From assembly GCA_029339505.1 (NCBI GenBank), contig JAQISU010000182.1, positions 3,060,001 through 3,124,000 of the forward strand: 64,000 nucleotides of DNA, written 5' to 3'. Shown here piece after piece: positions 12,340-26,269 of this stretch (positions are counted from its first letter, which is position 1; each line of letters begins with the position of its first letter). Source of the stretch: Unio delphinus (taxonomy: Eukaryota > Mollusca > Bivalvia > Unionida > Unionidae). The notes beneath the pieces are model-generated. The model was not told the origin of the DNA. It worked only from the letters and a program-made list of their open reading frames with translations, and did no database searches. Both the position numbers and the translations under genes were made by a program.

Positions 12340-14250
12340 GTAATATTCCGACAAGAGGACTCTACCAAGACCATCCAAATTTTTTTAAATGTCCCAACAA
12401 AATGACTCTAGCAAGACATTCTAACGGAATGGAAATTTCCAGACAAAGGACTCTACCAAGACCATATAATTGAATAAAAATGTCCAGACAAAAGGACGCT
12501 AGCAAGACTTTCAAGTACAATGGAAATGTCCAGAAAAAAGGCCTCTACCAAGACCATCGAATGGAATGGAAATGTTCAGACGAAAAGACGCTAGCAAGAC
12601 CATCAAAAGGAATGGAAATGTCCCGACAAAAGGACTCTAGCAAGACCATCTAAAGGAATAGAACTGTCCAGACAAGAGGACTCTACCAAGACCTTCTAAA
12701 GGAATGGACATGTCCAGACAAAAGGACTCTAGCCAGACCTTCTAAAGGAATGAAATGTCCAGAAACAGGACTCTACAAAGACCAGCGAACGGAACGGAAA
12801 TGTCCCGACAAAATCACTCTAGAAAGACCTTCCAAAGGATTAGAAAATGTGAAGACGAAAGAACTCTAGCAAGACCATCTAAAGGAATGGAAATATTCAG
12901 ACCCGAGGACTACAGCAAGACCATCTGGAGAAATGGAAATCGCAAGACAAAATGACTCTAGCAAGACCATTTAATGGACTGGAAATGTCCCGAGCAAAGG
13001 ACTCTAGCAAGACCATTTGAAGGAATGGACATGTCCCGACAATTTAACGCTAGTACGACCATCTAAAGAATGGAAATGTCCCGATAAGAGGCATCAGTCA
13101 AGACCATCTAAAGGTATGGAAACGTCCAGACAAAATGACACTAGCAAGACCTTCTAAAGTAACGAAAATGTCCAGACAAAATGACTCTAGCAAGACCATC
13201 TAAATAATACAAATGTCCCGACAAGATGGCTCTAGTAAGATAGGAAATGTTCAAACGAAAGAACTCTAGCACGACCATCTAACGGAATTGAAATGTCCAG
13301 ACCCGAGGACTCTAGTAAGACCAACTAAAGGCATGCAAATGTCCTGACAAAACGACTCTAGTAAGACCACCTAAACAAATAGAAATGTCCAGACACGAGG
13401 ACTCTGCCAAAACCGTGTAATGAAATGAAATGTCCAGACAAAACAACGCTAGCAAGACCATCAATAGGAATGGATATGTCCCGACAAAAGGACTCTAGCA
13501 AGACCATCTAAAGAATGGAAATTTCCCGACAAGAGGACTCTACCAAGACCTTCTAAAGGAATGAAATGTACAGGCAAAAGAACTCTAGAAAGACCACCGA
13601 ACGGAACGGACTCTAGCAAGACCATCTAAAGGAATGGAAATATCCAGACCCGAGGACTACAGCAAGACCATCTGGAGAAATGGAAATGTCAGGACAAAAT
13701 GACTCTAGCAAGACCATTTAAAGGACTGGAAATGTCCCGAAAAAAAGACCCTAGCAAGACCATTTAAAGGAATGGACATGTTCCGACAAAATCACGCTAG
13801 CACGACCATCTACAGAATGGAAATGTCCCGACAAGAGGAATCTACCAAGACCATCTAAAGGTATGGAAATGTCCAGACAAAATGACGCTAGCAAGACCAT
13901 CTAATGTAATGAAAATGTCCAGACAAAATGACGCTAGCAAGACCATCTAAAAAATGGAAATATCCCGACAAGAAGACTCTAGTAAGAATGGAAGTGTCCA
14001 GACAAAAGAAATCTAGCAAGACCATCTAACAGAATTGAAATGCCCAGACCTGATGACTCTAGCAAGACCATCCAAAGGCATGGAAATGTCCTGATAAAAG
14101 GACTCTAGCAAGACCATTTAAAGGAATGGAAATGTCCAAACAAACGGACTGTTGCAAGACCATGTAAAATAATGGGAATTTCCAGACAGAAGGACTCTAG
14201 CAAGACCATTTAAAGGAATGGAATTATCCAGACACGAGGACACTAGTAGC
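12340..14250. repeat. Minisatellite array, unit about 45 bp, roughly 40 diverged copies
   Basis: The core GACTCTAGCAAGACCATC, an AAAGGAATGGAAATGTCC stretch and an AGACAAAA spacer repeat throughout the 1.9-kb block with frequent substitutions and small indels. Stretches recur at a higher order: the ACCCGAGGACTACAGCAAGA variant with its neighbours appears near 12900 and again near 13650. Not coding. Confidence 0.9.
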
Positions 14251-14465
14251 GCCTTCTAAATACATAGCGTTTAGATTTCCTTTGGTTATAAATATTCTGA
14301 AGAAATCTTAGATTATTTTGAATCTCATATGTGACCAAAATTTTTTTATATAAATAATTAAAACGTTTTGCTCTATATTACATTGAAGTTTGCGTGAGCA
14401 TAATTATGTCATTTAAATAACTTGAAAGTTTTCCATAGGAAATAACTTTATTACCATTGTCCTAA

Positions 14466-14645
14466 CTACTACTACTACTACTACTACTAATAATAATAAC
14501 AATAATAATAATAATAATAATAATAATAGTAATAAGAAGAAGAAAAAGAAGAAATAGAGTAAGAAAGAAAAAAAAAAGGAATGAAGAAGAAAGAAAAAAA
14601 AGAAAGAAAAAGGGAATAAAGAAAGACAGACAGAGAGACAGACAT
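14466..14645. repeat. Trinucleotide microsatellites (ACT)n/(AAT)n and A-G-rich tract
   Basis: ACT then AAT repeats (14466-14530) pass into AAG- and AAAG-rich sequence ending in ACAG-type repeats. Confidence 0.9.
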
Positions 14646-15720
14646 ATGAAAATAAGAATAAAAATAATTATAACAAATTTCTTATTTGAAAACAACTGAT
14701 TCAAATATAAAGATTGTTTATATTGATTTCTTTCATTATTAGATTCGTATAGTGCTATAGTACTATATGCTCTATATATGCATCTTGTTCATTAATTATT
14801 ATAATATCTAGTGTTTGTTTACATGATCAGCATTTGGTCTCTTTACTAAATTTTCTTAATTGTTTGCAATGATTTTGCATGTGTGACATATTTCTATAAT
14901 ACCATTGTAGATCTCTATGCAACCACTGATGATATCATACAGTGGCTGCAAAAAAAAGCAATTCAGCTTAAAGAATATTGAAACATATTGATCAGTTATA
15001 TCATACAATATAAATTTATGTCATAGCTAAGAACATACAAATTTATTAGCAGATAAATTATTTGTTCACTGTTAACGCCTAATATCGGGCGATGTTAAAA
15101 TATAAAGTTTGTAATGAACAGTTTGAGATTTGAATTTGTTCCAATTGAACAAAACATAAAAAAAATAAAAGTTATTAAATTCCTTTGAATTCCAACTATT
15201 TTGCTTTGAACGTCATCATGTGATATAATAAATGATCAATCATGTATTCATACATAGTAAAGAGATTGATTGGTTGACTGATTGATCGGTCGATCGATTG
15301 ATTGATTGAGTTTTCCATTTCATTATATTCTTTTATTCCTCTATTTTATAAAACATTTATCCAGAGTAATACATATCATAACAAAAATAGTACATTCCTT
15401 ACTTATGAAGTCCTCTGAATTATTGTAATAGCAACTAATATATAAATTAATATCATTACTAAACTAGATAGATTACAAGTTATGATTTTAAAACTTTAAC
15501 CAGTGGGAGAGGGGGAAAAAAACAATAACTATACACAAAATGGTGTTTCAATATTTTAAAAGAGAGAGGAAGAGATAGAGAAACAGTTTTAATGAATATG
15601 TAACGAACCAATACAATACTTTGTTAAAATAGCCACACACAAATTAATGGACGGAAACAATTATCAATTATATTTCCATTTTGTTTGTCACGAAGTTATC
15701 ATCTACCAGCAGGACATCGA

Positions 15721-15767
<47 letters not shown>

Positions 15768-16311
15768 TGTATGTGTGTTTGTGTGTCACTTATTTTAGTT
15801 ATAACACCTGTTTTAGTTATTGAAAAATGCTTTGATTAAATAAAATTGTTTCTAGCAAGCTGTAAGGTTCTTGGGTGTGAATGGGTGGCGCCGTTCATTA
15901 GTGTTTCCATACCACTGAATATGAGACGTTTTAAATTCACACAACGTAATCAAACTATCAGATAACCTCATACAAATCTAAAATATTTAGAAAATCACTC
16001 TCTGGGAGCTGTTGTAAAGATCTGTATTAGTCCTGTGAGCAAAAGGGATTATCTGCACAATAAAGGTGTCTTACATTAGGCATTGAAAAGGCATCTACAG
16101 AAAAACGTTTATCTTTATGAGTACATAGAAAAGGGCTTTCTATAAAGGTACTCATTATTCGCACTACACAACAGTTTACATTTTTATACCTGTCTATGGG
16201 TAAAGCGCTTTTAATAAGTATATGTACTTTTATAAAGTATTGTAAATCATTTTTAGCTCAGTTGAATTGAAAACACTTTTCAATCATTGTATGCCATTAT
16301 ATTAGATGATA
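14646..16311. other. AT-rich intergenic DNA with (GT)n at 15724-15765
   Basis: Apart from the GT run, nothing recognisable was seen on either strand. Confidence 0.5.
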
Positions 16312-16314
16312 GAA

Positions 16315-16386
<72 letters not shown>

Positions 16387-16440
16387 AAAGAAAGAAAAGA
16401 AAGTAAGAAAGAAAGAAAGAAAGAAAAGAAGAAAGAAAGA
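16312..16440. repeat. (GAAA)n microsatellite
   Basis: A tetranucleotide run of about 130 bp with a few interruptions toward its right end. Confidence 0.95.
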
Positions 16441-16499
16441 ATGTAAGCAATTAGTGGCTATAACTTAGTCTTTACAAAAAGTCCGTCTGGTGTGACGGA

Positions 16500-17325
16500 A
16501 TGTATAAAATATTTTGAACATTGAATGGTGGTATATCACTGAAACGTATTAAATCCAATAATAGCTATTACTATATTTTTAACATTGAATGGTGGCATAA
16601 TATTACTAAAACATATTAAATCCAATCATATCTATTAGTAGATTTTTAATATTGAATGGTGTTATAATATTACTAAAACATATTAAATCCAATCATATCT
16701 ATTACTAGATTTTTAACATTGAATGGTGGCATAATATTACTTAAACGTATTAAATCCAATCATAGCTATTACTAGATTTTTAATATTGAATGGTGTTATA
16801 ATATTATTAAAACATATTAAATCCAATCATATCTATTACTAGATTTTTAACATTGAATGGAGCAGCAGAGAGGGTATAATATTTTTAATATTGAATGGTG
16901 TTATAATATTACTAAAACATATTAAATCCAATCATATCTAATAGTAGATGTTTAACATTGAATGGAGCAGCAGAGGGGGTATAATATTTTTAATATTGAA
17001 TGGTGGTATAATATTAATAAAACATATTAAATCCAATCATAGCGATTACTAGATTTTTAACATTGAATAGTGGTATAATATTACTAAAACGTATTAAATC
17101 CAATCATATATATTAGTAGATTTTTAATATTGAATGGTGGTAATATTACTAAAACGTATTAAATCCAATCATAGCGATTACTAGATTTTCAACATTGAAT
17201 GGTGTTATAATATTACTAAAACATTTTAAATCCAATCATATCTATTAGTAGATTTTTAACATTGAATGGTGTTATAATATTATTAAAACATATTAAATCC
17301 AGTCATATATATTACTAGATTGTGA
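16500..17325. repeat. Satellite-like tandem array, unit about 75-80 bp
   Basis: Around ten copies contain TTTTTAACATTGAATGGTGG, a TAATATTACTAAAAC segment and a TATTAAATCCAATCATA segment. Two copies (at about 16860 and 16965) have the GGTGGTATAA segment replaced by GCAGCAGAGAGGGT or GCAGCAGAGGGGGT, identical or nearly so to the terminus of the MITE-like element at 22-285. Confidence 0.9.
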
Positions 17326-18784
<1,459 letters not shown>

Positions 18785-19301
18785 GCGGAAGCTAACAACT
18801 AACGATTCAAATAATTAAACATTCTCACCTAACGTTAAAAGCAGATAAATAAAGTTAATGTTATATATTTCTAATAGGAGGTAAACATAAGGATCAATGT
18901 TGATTTTGGTACACGTATTGGGTCCATATATTTAAACGACCTGCATCCAGTAAACTGATACAATGTTTCTGCCTAGTGCATTATACGGACGTAAAATCAG
19001 AAAACAACAGAAGTTCATTAGCGGAACAATCAAAGACATCGGGAACTATGCTGATAAATAATGTTTGTTTTTAAACCAGTCATAACTTCAGATTGGGAGG
19101 AATTAGAGTTTTACGTTTTCTCAACCTCAGCAATCATCAGCAAGCTTGACTCGATTCACATTTCAAGTTCTACTTAGTTTTAAAAGCTGTTTTGTGTTCA
19201 ATGAAAGTAACATTCTTCGGCCAACCTCCATTGCAAAAATTAGCGAAACAAAACGTTTTGGGTTGCATAAAGAAAATGCATTAGGAAGCAATATTATCCT
19301 A

Positions 19302-19302
19302 A

Positions 19303-19361
<59 letters not shown>

Positions 19362-19579
19362 ATGCATGCATGTATGTATGTATGTATGTATGTATGTATG
19401 TATGTATGTATGTATGTATGTATTTATGTATGTATGTATGTATGTATGTATGTATTTATGTAGGTGGTAAAATACCTTTTGAAGCTTGGATCGTAGAAAA
19501 GTATCTATTATACACGTCAAAGGATAGAGCGAGAGGAAGAGAGAGAGACAGTGAGACAAAGAGAGACAAAGACAGACGG

Positions 19580-19652
<73 letters not shown>
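19302..19652. repeat. Compound microsatellites (GTCT)n, (GTAT)n, (GA)n
   Basis: GTCT 19302-19361, GTAT about 19370-19460, then GA-rich 19530-19652. The GA part lies inside segmental duplication copy 1. Confidence 0.95.
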
Positions 19653-19654
<2 letters not shown>

Positions 19655-20004
19655 ATGAAAGAGAGAGTACTTAGATGTATGTTATGATGCGACATAATAA
19701 CATAACATAACGCGTATACAGATGAATTGAAATAAGCGTATATACACATTTTAAAACTGTTGTATAGTATTTGAAAGAGATAAAATAGAATTAATCGAAT
19801 CCTTTTAAAAAAATTGATTTTAAACTCTCACCAATTCTATAAAAAGAAAATTGTAGTTTATGATAAAATCCAAAATGTGGCTTGGTAAAATTTATTTCCT
19901 CAAAATGAAAAAATTTGAACAAATCATTTGAATATTGTTATAATAGCAGTCGGACGGTAACATAGAGGTTTTGTCATTTCCTCAATGAAGTTGAATCGAT
20001 TCAA

Positions 20005-20168
20005 AACGCAATAAAGAATACACAAAATAAAGAATACACAAAATAAAGAATACACAAAATAAAGAATACACAAAATAAAAAATACACAAAATAAAGAATA
20101 CATAAAAAAAGAATACACAAAATAAAGAATACACAAAATAAAGAATACACAAAATAAAGAATACACTA
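20005..20168. repeat. Minisatellite, unit about 15-16 bp
   Basis: AAAGAATACACAAAAT repeats about ten times with minor variants, inside segmental duplication copy 1. It is absent from copy 2. Confidence 0.9.
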
Positions 20169-20278
20169 AACATGAAACGAAGAAAAGGAATGAAACGTAT
20201 CTATATCAAACGTAGAACGATCAGAAAAAACTTGAATTGTCAAAAAAAAGTGTCTTATCTTCTCATGAGTGTTTAAAA

Positions 20279-20389
<111 letters not shown>

Positions 20390-20807
20390 GAGTGACAGAA
20401 ACAGACAGAAGCATAGAGGTGTTATTCTTTGACATCAGTACACACTTTATAAGGAGTCTATAGCAATCATAACCGATTAGTCCGAAAACTGGGGAAAATT
20501 ACCTTGTCTACTATTTTTAAAAAAGCGTCTTCAGTACAGTGTAGTTCAACAACTGGGGAGAATGATCTTTAAATAATATTTAAAAATACATGTCTTTAAG
20601 TTCTAAATATATGTACCTATCGTAATACGTTCACCTTGGAACCATGAACTTAAATTGCAAAATGGCCTGCAACCAGTCAAGACATGCGAGGCACGGGGTA
20701 TTTACCTTTCTTTCAACCATTGAACTATTTAACTATCTTTAAATTTGTCAAACGATTATGCATACGCTTATTATGATTCGTAAGTTACCCATAACATGAA
20801 CTGAAAA

Positions 20808-20964
20808 CAGCGCCGAATTAAGCACCGTGGAGGCCCATAGGCAGTCAAACTTTTGGGGTCCCAGACCCACGGTCACGGTCTCATGGGGGCCCCTGATGGG
20901 GCCCATAAAAGTCGCGGGGCCCATAGGCAGTTGCCTACTCTGCCTAATGGGTAATCCGGGACTG
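20808..20964. mobile_element. hAT-like MITE with 8-bp target duplication
   Basis: A GC-rich 157-bp insertion begins CAGCGCCGAATTA and ends TAATCCGGGACTG, imperfect inverted termini in the CAG-start style of hAT transposons. It is flanked on both sides by ACTGAAAA (20800-20807 and 20965-20972). The paralogous duplication at 31732-31739 carries a single ACTGAAAA with no insertion, so the empty site is visible in the same window. Non-coding, so it must be mobilised in trans. Confidence 0.88.
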
Positions 20965-21280
20965 ACTGAAAAGCGTAGAGCCAGTCAATCAAACAGAAAG
21001 ATACAACTGACAGTGTATAAAGAAATATATAGATATCTGAACACGATTGTCGAATTGATAGAACATATATATCCACGATTATCGAACGGCTTATAAGAAC
21101 AGCCAACTTAAAAATCAGTGGAGTATGTGCCTCGCACAGTCACTAGTATTTTCCCATGTAGAGCTCCTGCGTCCATAATTTATCAAACCATAAACTTGGA
21201 CTTAACAACCAATATCCAGATAGTCGTCAAACGAAACCAAGAGAAAGAAAGATCCTCGAGAGATTGCTATTTGGAGATAA

Positions 21281-21894
21281 ATGATTGTTAACAAAGGTTG
21301 TTAAAAGGTGGAAGATTTAGTGGCAGAGATTCAGTTAATGCTATTATATGCAATATTAAAGAAAGCAAACTAAAGGAAGAGACATAATTCAATTGAAAAT
21401 AATACGAAAATATATTTGTATGTTATTTGCGTCTAATCTATTAAAATACATATGATTTAAAAGTTCTCGTTTTGAAATCATGCAGCGTTAATGTTCGTAT
21501 TGGACAAGGATAGTTATGGTTGTAATCTATATTGATTAGTTTTCGATTTTTGTCTTTATGTTTCAGGAAACATCAATTGTCTGTTCTGACGAAATCTATT
21601 TGTATGTACAGGAAAACATTGAAAATAAATTCATAACTAACTTCGAAGGTTTTGATTTTAAAAAAATATGTATTGGGTTTAAACATTAATGCTTGAATTG
21701 CAAAATATAGTTATTTTTGTTTTTGTTTTGTTTTTATTAAAAAAACCTACTATTTGCTTGATTTGGATAATTATTGACACTTCAAATGGTAAATTGAATT
21801 TAAGACAGACTCTTGTATCCGATTTTCAAAAACACACACGGGAAATGGGAATGCAAATGTCCAGACAAATGGACTTAAACTAAGAATGAAAATA
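21281..21894. other. AT-rich intergenic DNA, nothing recognised
   Basis: No gene or repeat was recognised. Confidence 0.4.
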
Positions 21895-22265
21895 ACTATC
21901 ATGTAGATTTCCTTTCAGTGTATGCACATTTGCTTTCAATGTATGTGTATTTTCTTTCAGTGCATGTGTATTTCCTTTCAGCGTATGTATATTTCCTTTC
22001 AGTGTATGTAGATTTCCTTTCAGTGTTATGTAGATTTCCTTTCAGTGTATGTAGATTTCCTTTCAGTGTATGCACATTTGCTTTCAACGTATGTTGATTT
22101 CCTTTCAGTGTACGTTTATTTCCTTTCAGTGTTTGTAGACTTCCTTTCAGTGTATGTAGATTTTATTTCAGTGCATTCACATTTCCTTTCAGCATATGTG
22201 GATTTTCTTTCAGTGTATGTAAGTGTCCTTTCAGTGAATGTAGACTTCCTTTCAGTGTATGTAGT
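21895..22265. repeat. Minisatellite, 21-bp unit
   Basis: TTTCCTTTCAGTGTATGTAGA repeats about 17 times with substitutions. Because 21 is a multiple of 3, open frames of repeated heptapeptides appear on both strands. I treat these as artefacts. Confidence 0.9.
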
Positions 22266-22686
22266 TGGCAGCAATTGGCATTTACTTGAAGCTCACAATG
22301 AAACACTCGATTTCATATAAATATAATATGTTTTACTCCAAGGCGGTTGCAATCTACGGCACGTGTGCCACACGTCAAGATGTTTTGTGGGGTACGCGAA
22401 GGGCAGCCAAAAATATCAATTTGAACAGTGTAACTCTCTTACTGGTCGTACGCGATCGTTCATTTCGTAATAAATCCGAATTAATTAATTTCCTCAAATG
22501 TCATCCATACGTTTCGTAACAACTTCGAATACATTGTTGCATATATTGTCTTCATATATTGTCTTCCTTAACAATTAAATGCGAATATTGAGATAATTGA
22601 TATGTCCTTAATATTATTTTGTATGTACAACGCTTATTATATCTGAAAATCTTATAGTTACTATGAAAGTGACCTTTATTGATAAA
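22266..22686. other. Intergenic, nothing recognised
   Basis: No supportable gene or repeat. Confidence 0.4.
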
Positions 22687-22712
22687 TTCTTCTTCTTCTT
22701 CTTCTTCTTCTT

Positions 22713-22743
<31 letters not shown>

Positions 22744-22752
22744 TTATTATTA
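22687..22752. repeat. (TTC)n(TTA)n microsatellite
   Basis: TTC run followed by a short TTA run. Confidence 0.95.
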
Positions 22753-22839
22753 TTAGTGCTCTTGTTTATATTTTTATGTGTGTGCTTATTTTGGATTATT
22801 AGTGTAGCTTTAACAATTTTACAATCATGTCACCACGTC

Positions 22840-23092
22840 TTCAGTGTGACCTTTTATACTAGTGATGTCGAGTACTGGGTCATTATGCCGCACGAATGTA
22901 ATAGCATCATGCCCCCACTCATTCACATTATCCTGTCACACCAGGCCGACCAGTCCTAACACTAACTTCTTAATGCTGAACGCAGTGTCAGTACCATTTT
23001 TATTAATCTTTAGTATGACTCAACAGGGCTTCAAACCAACGACCTCCTGTATTCGAAGCAGACTCTGTAACCACTAGACAACCAGAACGGTC
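22840..23092 (-). repeat. tRNA-derived SINE, copy 1
   Basis: On the minus strand a tRNA-like head contains TCTAGTGGTTA (box A-like) and GGTCGTTGGTTTGAAGCC (box B-like). It is followed by a body with GTTCAGCATTAAGA, GTTAGTGTTAGGACTGGTCG and a GATAATGTGA segment. The body matches the element at 27280-27500 on the opposite strand. SINEs of this build are common in lophotrochozoans, which supports the organism guess. Confidence 0.75.
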
Positions 23093-23664
23093 ATATTATT
23101 TTCAATATATAAATCGAATATACTTTGCAATATAAAATATCTTATTTATTGAAAGTACCGAAATATCGGATGAAACTTCAGATACGTAAATAATACTATA
23201 TATTGATTAGTGTGTACTAGCTTGTGACACATATTAATTTAATTATGTTTTTTGTCAACGTCCTTACAATTCAAACCAGTTCACGCCATACAGTTTGTTT
23301 ATAGGTGCCGTCTTGCCTACGTGTAATTAGCTAGTTATTCATGTTGGAAGTCCATTTATTTAAATACTTGTATCGTCATAGTGTGATACTGTTTACTTAA
23401 CATGAAAAAAAAAATCAAAGATTTTACACAGGACGAAATCTTTCAGGTACTGTACTAATATTAAGGTGGGTTGACACAGCTGTACTTCCAAATTATTATT
23501 AGCCACGTGGACCGCTATGAGCATACGACAAAACGTCAATTTAGAATTAAATGTAAGATTTCCTTTCAAATCCATACATTTATGGTTTGGTCGGTTTATA
23601 TTTATCATTCTGGAATCCTGTTTGTACAAGTGAAAATTTAATCTTACAACTGAATGTGAGATTT

Positions 23665-23668
<4 letters not shown>
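23093..23668. other. Intergenic, nothing recognised
   Basis: No supportable gene or repeat was seen. Confidence 0.4.

Positions 23669-23734
<66 letters not shown>
23669..23734. repeat. (TA)n(CA)n microsatellite
   Basis: TA run joined to a CA run. Confidence 0.95.
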
Positions 23735-23735
<1 letters not shown>

Positions 23736-24208
23736 GATTTTTGTTTGGCTCTCTTTAGGTTTAACACTTTTGGTTACAATGTGAAAAATGTACTCCTGCT
23801 TCTTGCCAACACATTTGCCTGTACCTGCATCGCTGTCATTATCAGTTTTTGAGTTGATCTGACAAAGAAGCAGAGCAAAGAGTTCAACAAATTATCTTAA
23901 TAAAAGCTTGATCTTTTGTCGTCAGATTGTATGAAAAATGCTTGAATACCAGAACTGTAAACAGTCTTTCTCAAATTCTACCATGAAAAAGTTTTTCAAT
24001 TAAACTAATAAGGGAACTCTGAAATTCGGAATGTTAAGAGTACTAAGTAATATAATCATCGGAAAGCTATTACGATCGATGTTTAAAAAGAAATCCCGAA
24101 GTCCTACAAACCATAAAAAATAAGAGCCATGCATCACCTTGAATAAGTCGAAAGAAGGATCTAAAATATTACTGAAACTTTTCTAAGGAGAAGGTGGCTC
24201 AACGTTTG
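23735..24208. other. Intergenic, nothing recognised
   Basis: Short random ORFs only. Confidence 0.4.
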
Positions 24209-24311
24209 ATGTATGTATGTATGTATGTATGTATGTGTATGTATGTATGTATGTATGTATGTATGTATGTATGTATGTATGTATGTATGTATGTATGTAT
24301 GTATGTATGTA

Positions 24312-24374
<63 letters not shown>

Positions 24375-24408
24375 ATGTATGTGTGTGGGGGTGGGTGGGT
24401 GGGGGGGA
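24209..24408. repeat. (GTAT)n(GT)n(GTAT)n microsatellite with G-rich end
   Basis: Tetranucleotide run to about 24318, GT run to 24357, a second GTAT run, then a G-rich tract to 24408. All overlapping ORFs are artefacts. Confidence 0.95.
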
Positions 24409-24599
24409 TCGCCTTATGCCGTTTCAATATTCCTTCTTCAGGCTGGTTTCGGGATAGAATATACGGTGTTCACGTATAGGTAGAGAAAACCTCCAAGCTG
24501 GTATGTCAAAAGAACACGATTCTTATCTTTAATAATACCTACGCTAACGCTTTCGTGTATAAGGAAGACAAGAATTCTTATGTTGAATATAATTTTCCA

Positions 24600-25720
24600 T
24601 GCTGTGGAACCATTAGCTCTGCAGATTTTTCTGAAGAAACCTAATTTGATTCTATTAACATGTCACTAAGCGGACCACAGTCCAAGACTGCTAATTGTTG
24701 TTTCTGTGTATGAGTGCTCATCAAGACCTATTATTCTTCTTGCAGCTTTTCGTTGACATACTTCCAGATCGTACACCTGTGACTGGCTGGAAATGGACCA
24801 CAATTAGCATCCATATGTCATTGCAGGTAGCACTATTTGTGAGCATATTGTAGCACTATTATATTTATTATATCCTTTCCAATGCCAGTCCCAGCAAGGG
24901 TATAAAATACTGATCATCCTTCATCACAAGCATTTTTCACTGCATCAGTGTTATGAAGATCTTTGAAGAGGGTGATACCATCATAGGTTCTTGAAGAGAC
25001 TATATGAATCCTTCTTTCTCCGAGCATGAATATAGACTTTTGTATGATTCTTTCTTCGAAAATATGACAATATTGCTTTTATCAACATTTTAGCAGAATC
25101 TCCACTTCCATGAATACTCATGGAGGTTGCGAAATAAAACGCACATAACATTAAATGATGAAGATAGCAAGGTCGTGTCATCCGATAGTAAAAAATACAT
25201 ACCAGTAAATGATGAAGATAGCAATGCAGTGTCATTTGCTAATAAAACACAGGGGATACTTAGGGTGCCAACTTGTATTCCAGATTTTGTTGACTCCATC
25301 AAGGATATTAGGTTATTAATCATGACTAAGAATAGCCTTGCTGATAGAGTTCTTCCTTGTCCTACCTCTTGATCGACTGAGTATGGTTTCGAATGATGCC
25401 CTTTGAGCAGAACAAGGGCTCTAACTTCTCGAAACTAATTTCTAATCAATATCCACAGTTTTACTTTAACTCCGAGATGGAATAGCGTATTAATGAGGCC
25501 GTTGTTTAAAAAGCCTTTGTATTGTCCAGGAATGAAGCGTACATTTTTGATTGACCTTCTTAATAATGGGATATTATCTCTTTTTTGATAAAATCTGTTG
25601 TGATGACACCGCATTTGCTAAGAAATCCTTGTTGTAATCGTTGGGGGAAGTTGATCATTCCTCTAAAAAGAATTAGCCTTTTCAACAAAACTTTTTTTAA
25701 AAAAAATCTTTTCAAAAACG
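24600..25720 (-). pseudogene. LINE reverse transcriptase remnant (clade uncertain)
   Basis: No intact ORF, but on the minus strand conserved RT pieces occur in the right order and spacing. Near 25550 is KMYASFLDNTKAF (catalytic motif A style). Near 25470 is GLINTLFHLGVK. Near 25350 is QGRTLSARLFLVMINNLI. Near 25240 is IPCVLLANDTALLSSS (the ADD active site with A and N in place of consensus residues). Near 25100 is HEYSWKWRF and then NVDKSNIVIFSKKE. Near 24800 is MDANCGPFPA and near 24680 a SLGLWS string. Several frameshifts and stops separate them. This is an ORF2-type non-LTR retrotransposon distinct from the one at 33-35 kb. Confidence 0.7.
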
Positions 25721-25957
25721 GAAACGATTGCGATATCTCAGTAGTTATTCGTATCTAGCCTGTCTTTATTATTTTAAAGATAGGTATAACATTTACAGTT
25801 TTGAAGTAGTCAAGATACCTTTCCAAGGAAATTATTCTATCGTACACTTTGCACAAAATATAACTAATCAATTGACCGGCAAACCTTTAATGCTCTGCAC
25901 ATATTTTGTCATGTCCATATGATTTAGATTTCTTTAGAGGTCTTACAGCCTTTTCAA

Positions 25958-26052
25958 TGTATGTATGTATGTATGTATGTATGTATGTATGTATGTATGT
26001 ATGTATGTATGTATGTATGTATGTATGTATGTATGTATGTATGCATGTATGT
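25958..26052. repeat. (GTAT)n microsatellite
   Basis: Tetranucleotide run of about 95 bp. Confidence 0.95.
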
Positions 26053-26269
26053 AATTGTTTTTACAAAATGGTTATCGCGTTGAGATCAGATGTACTGTTT
26101 TTGAATCCGTATCGAACCTGTCACTACTTTTTCAACTTATAATGTCAGAACAGGATCCAACTTACAAAATTTTGAAACCTCTGTCTGCGTTTTCAAATAT
26201 AATATCGTCAAATGGCTCGAAAGTGTTAATATATTTGATAATATGAACAAAGACACGATTATTTACAGT

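Noticed and set aside
12340..14250. CRISPR-like array of repeats and spacers
   Set aside because: The units are contiguous diverged tandem repeats without unique spacers, in a eukaryotic context.
21899..22320. Open frames of repeated heptapeptides on both strands
   Set aside because: The 21-bp minisatellite unit is a multiple of three, so frames stay open by arithmetic. No start context or family resemblance.
24194..24483. Several overlapping ORFs on both strands rich in Cys-Met-Tyr-Val or Thr-His-Ile
   Set aside because: They are translations of (GTAT)n/(GT)n microsatellites. The same applies to ORFs over 9978-10230, 19299-19749, 25906-26142, 29374-29697, 31125-31456 and 31689-32013.
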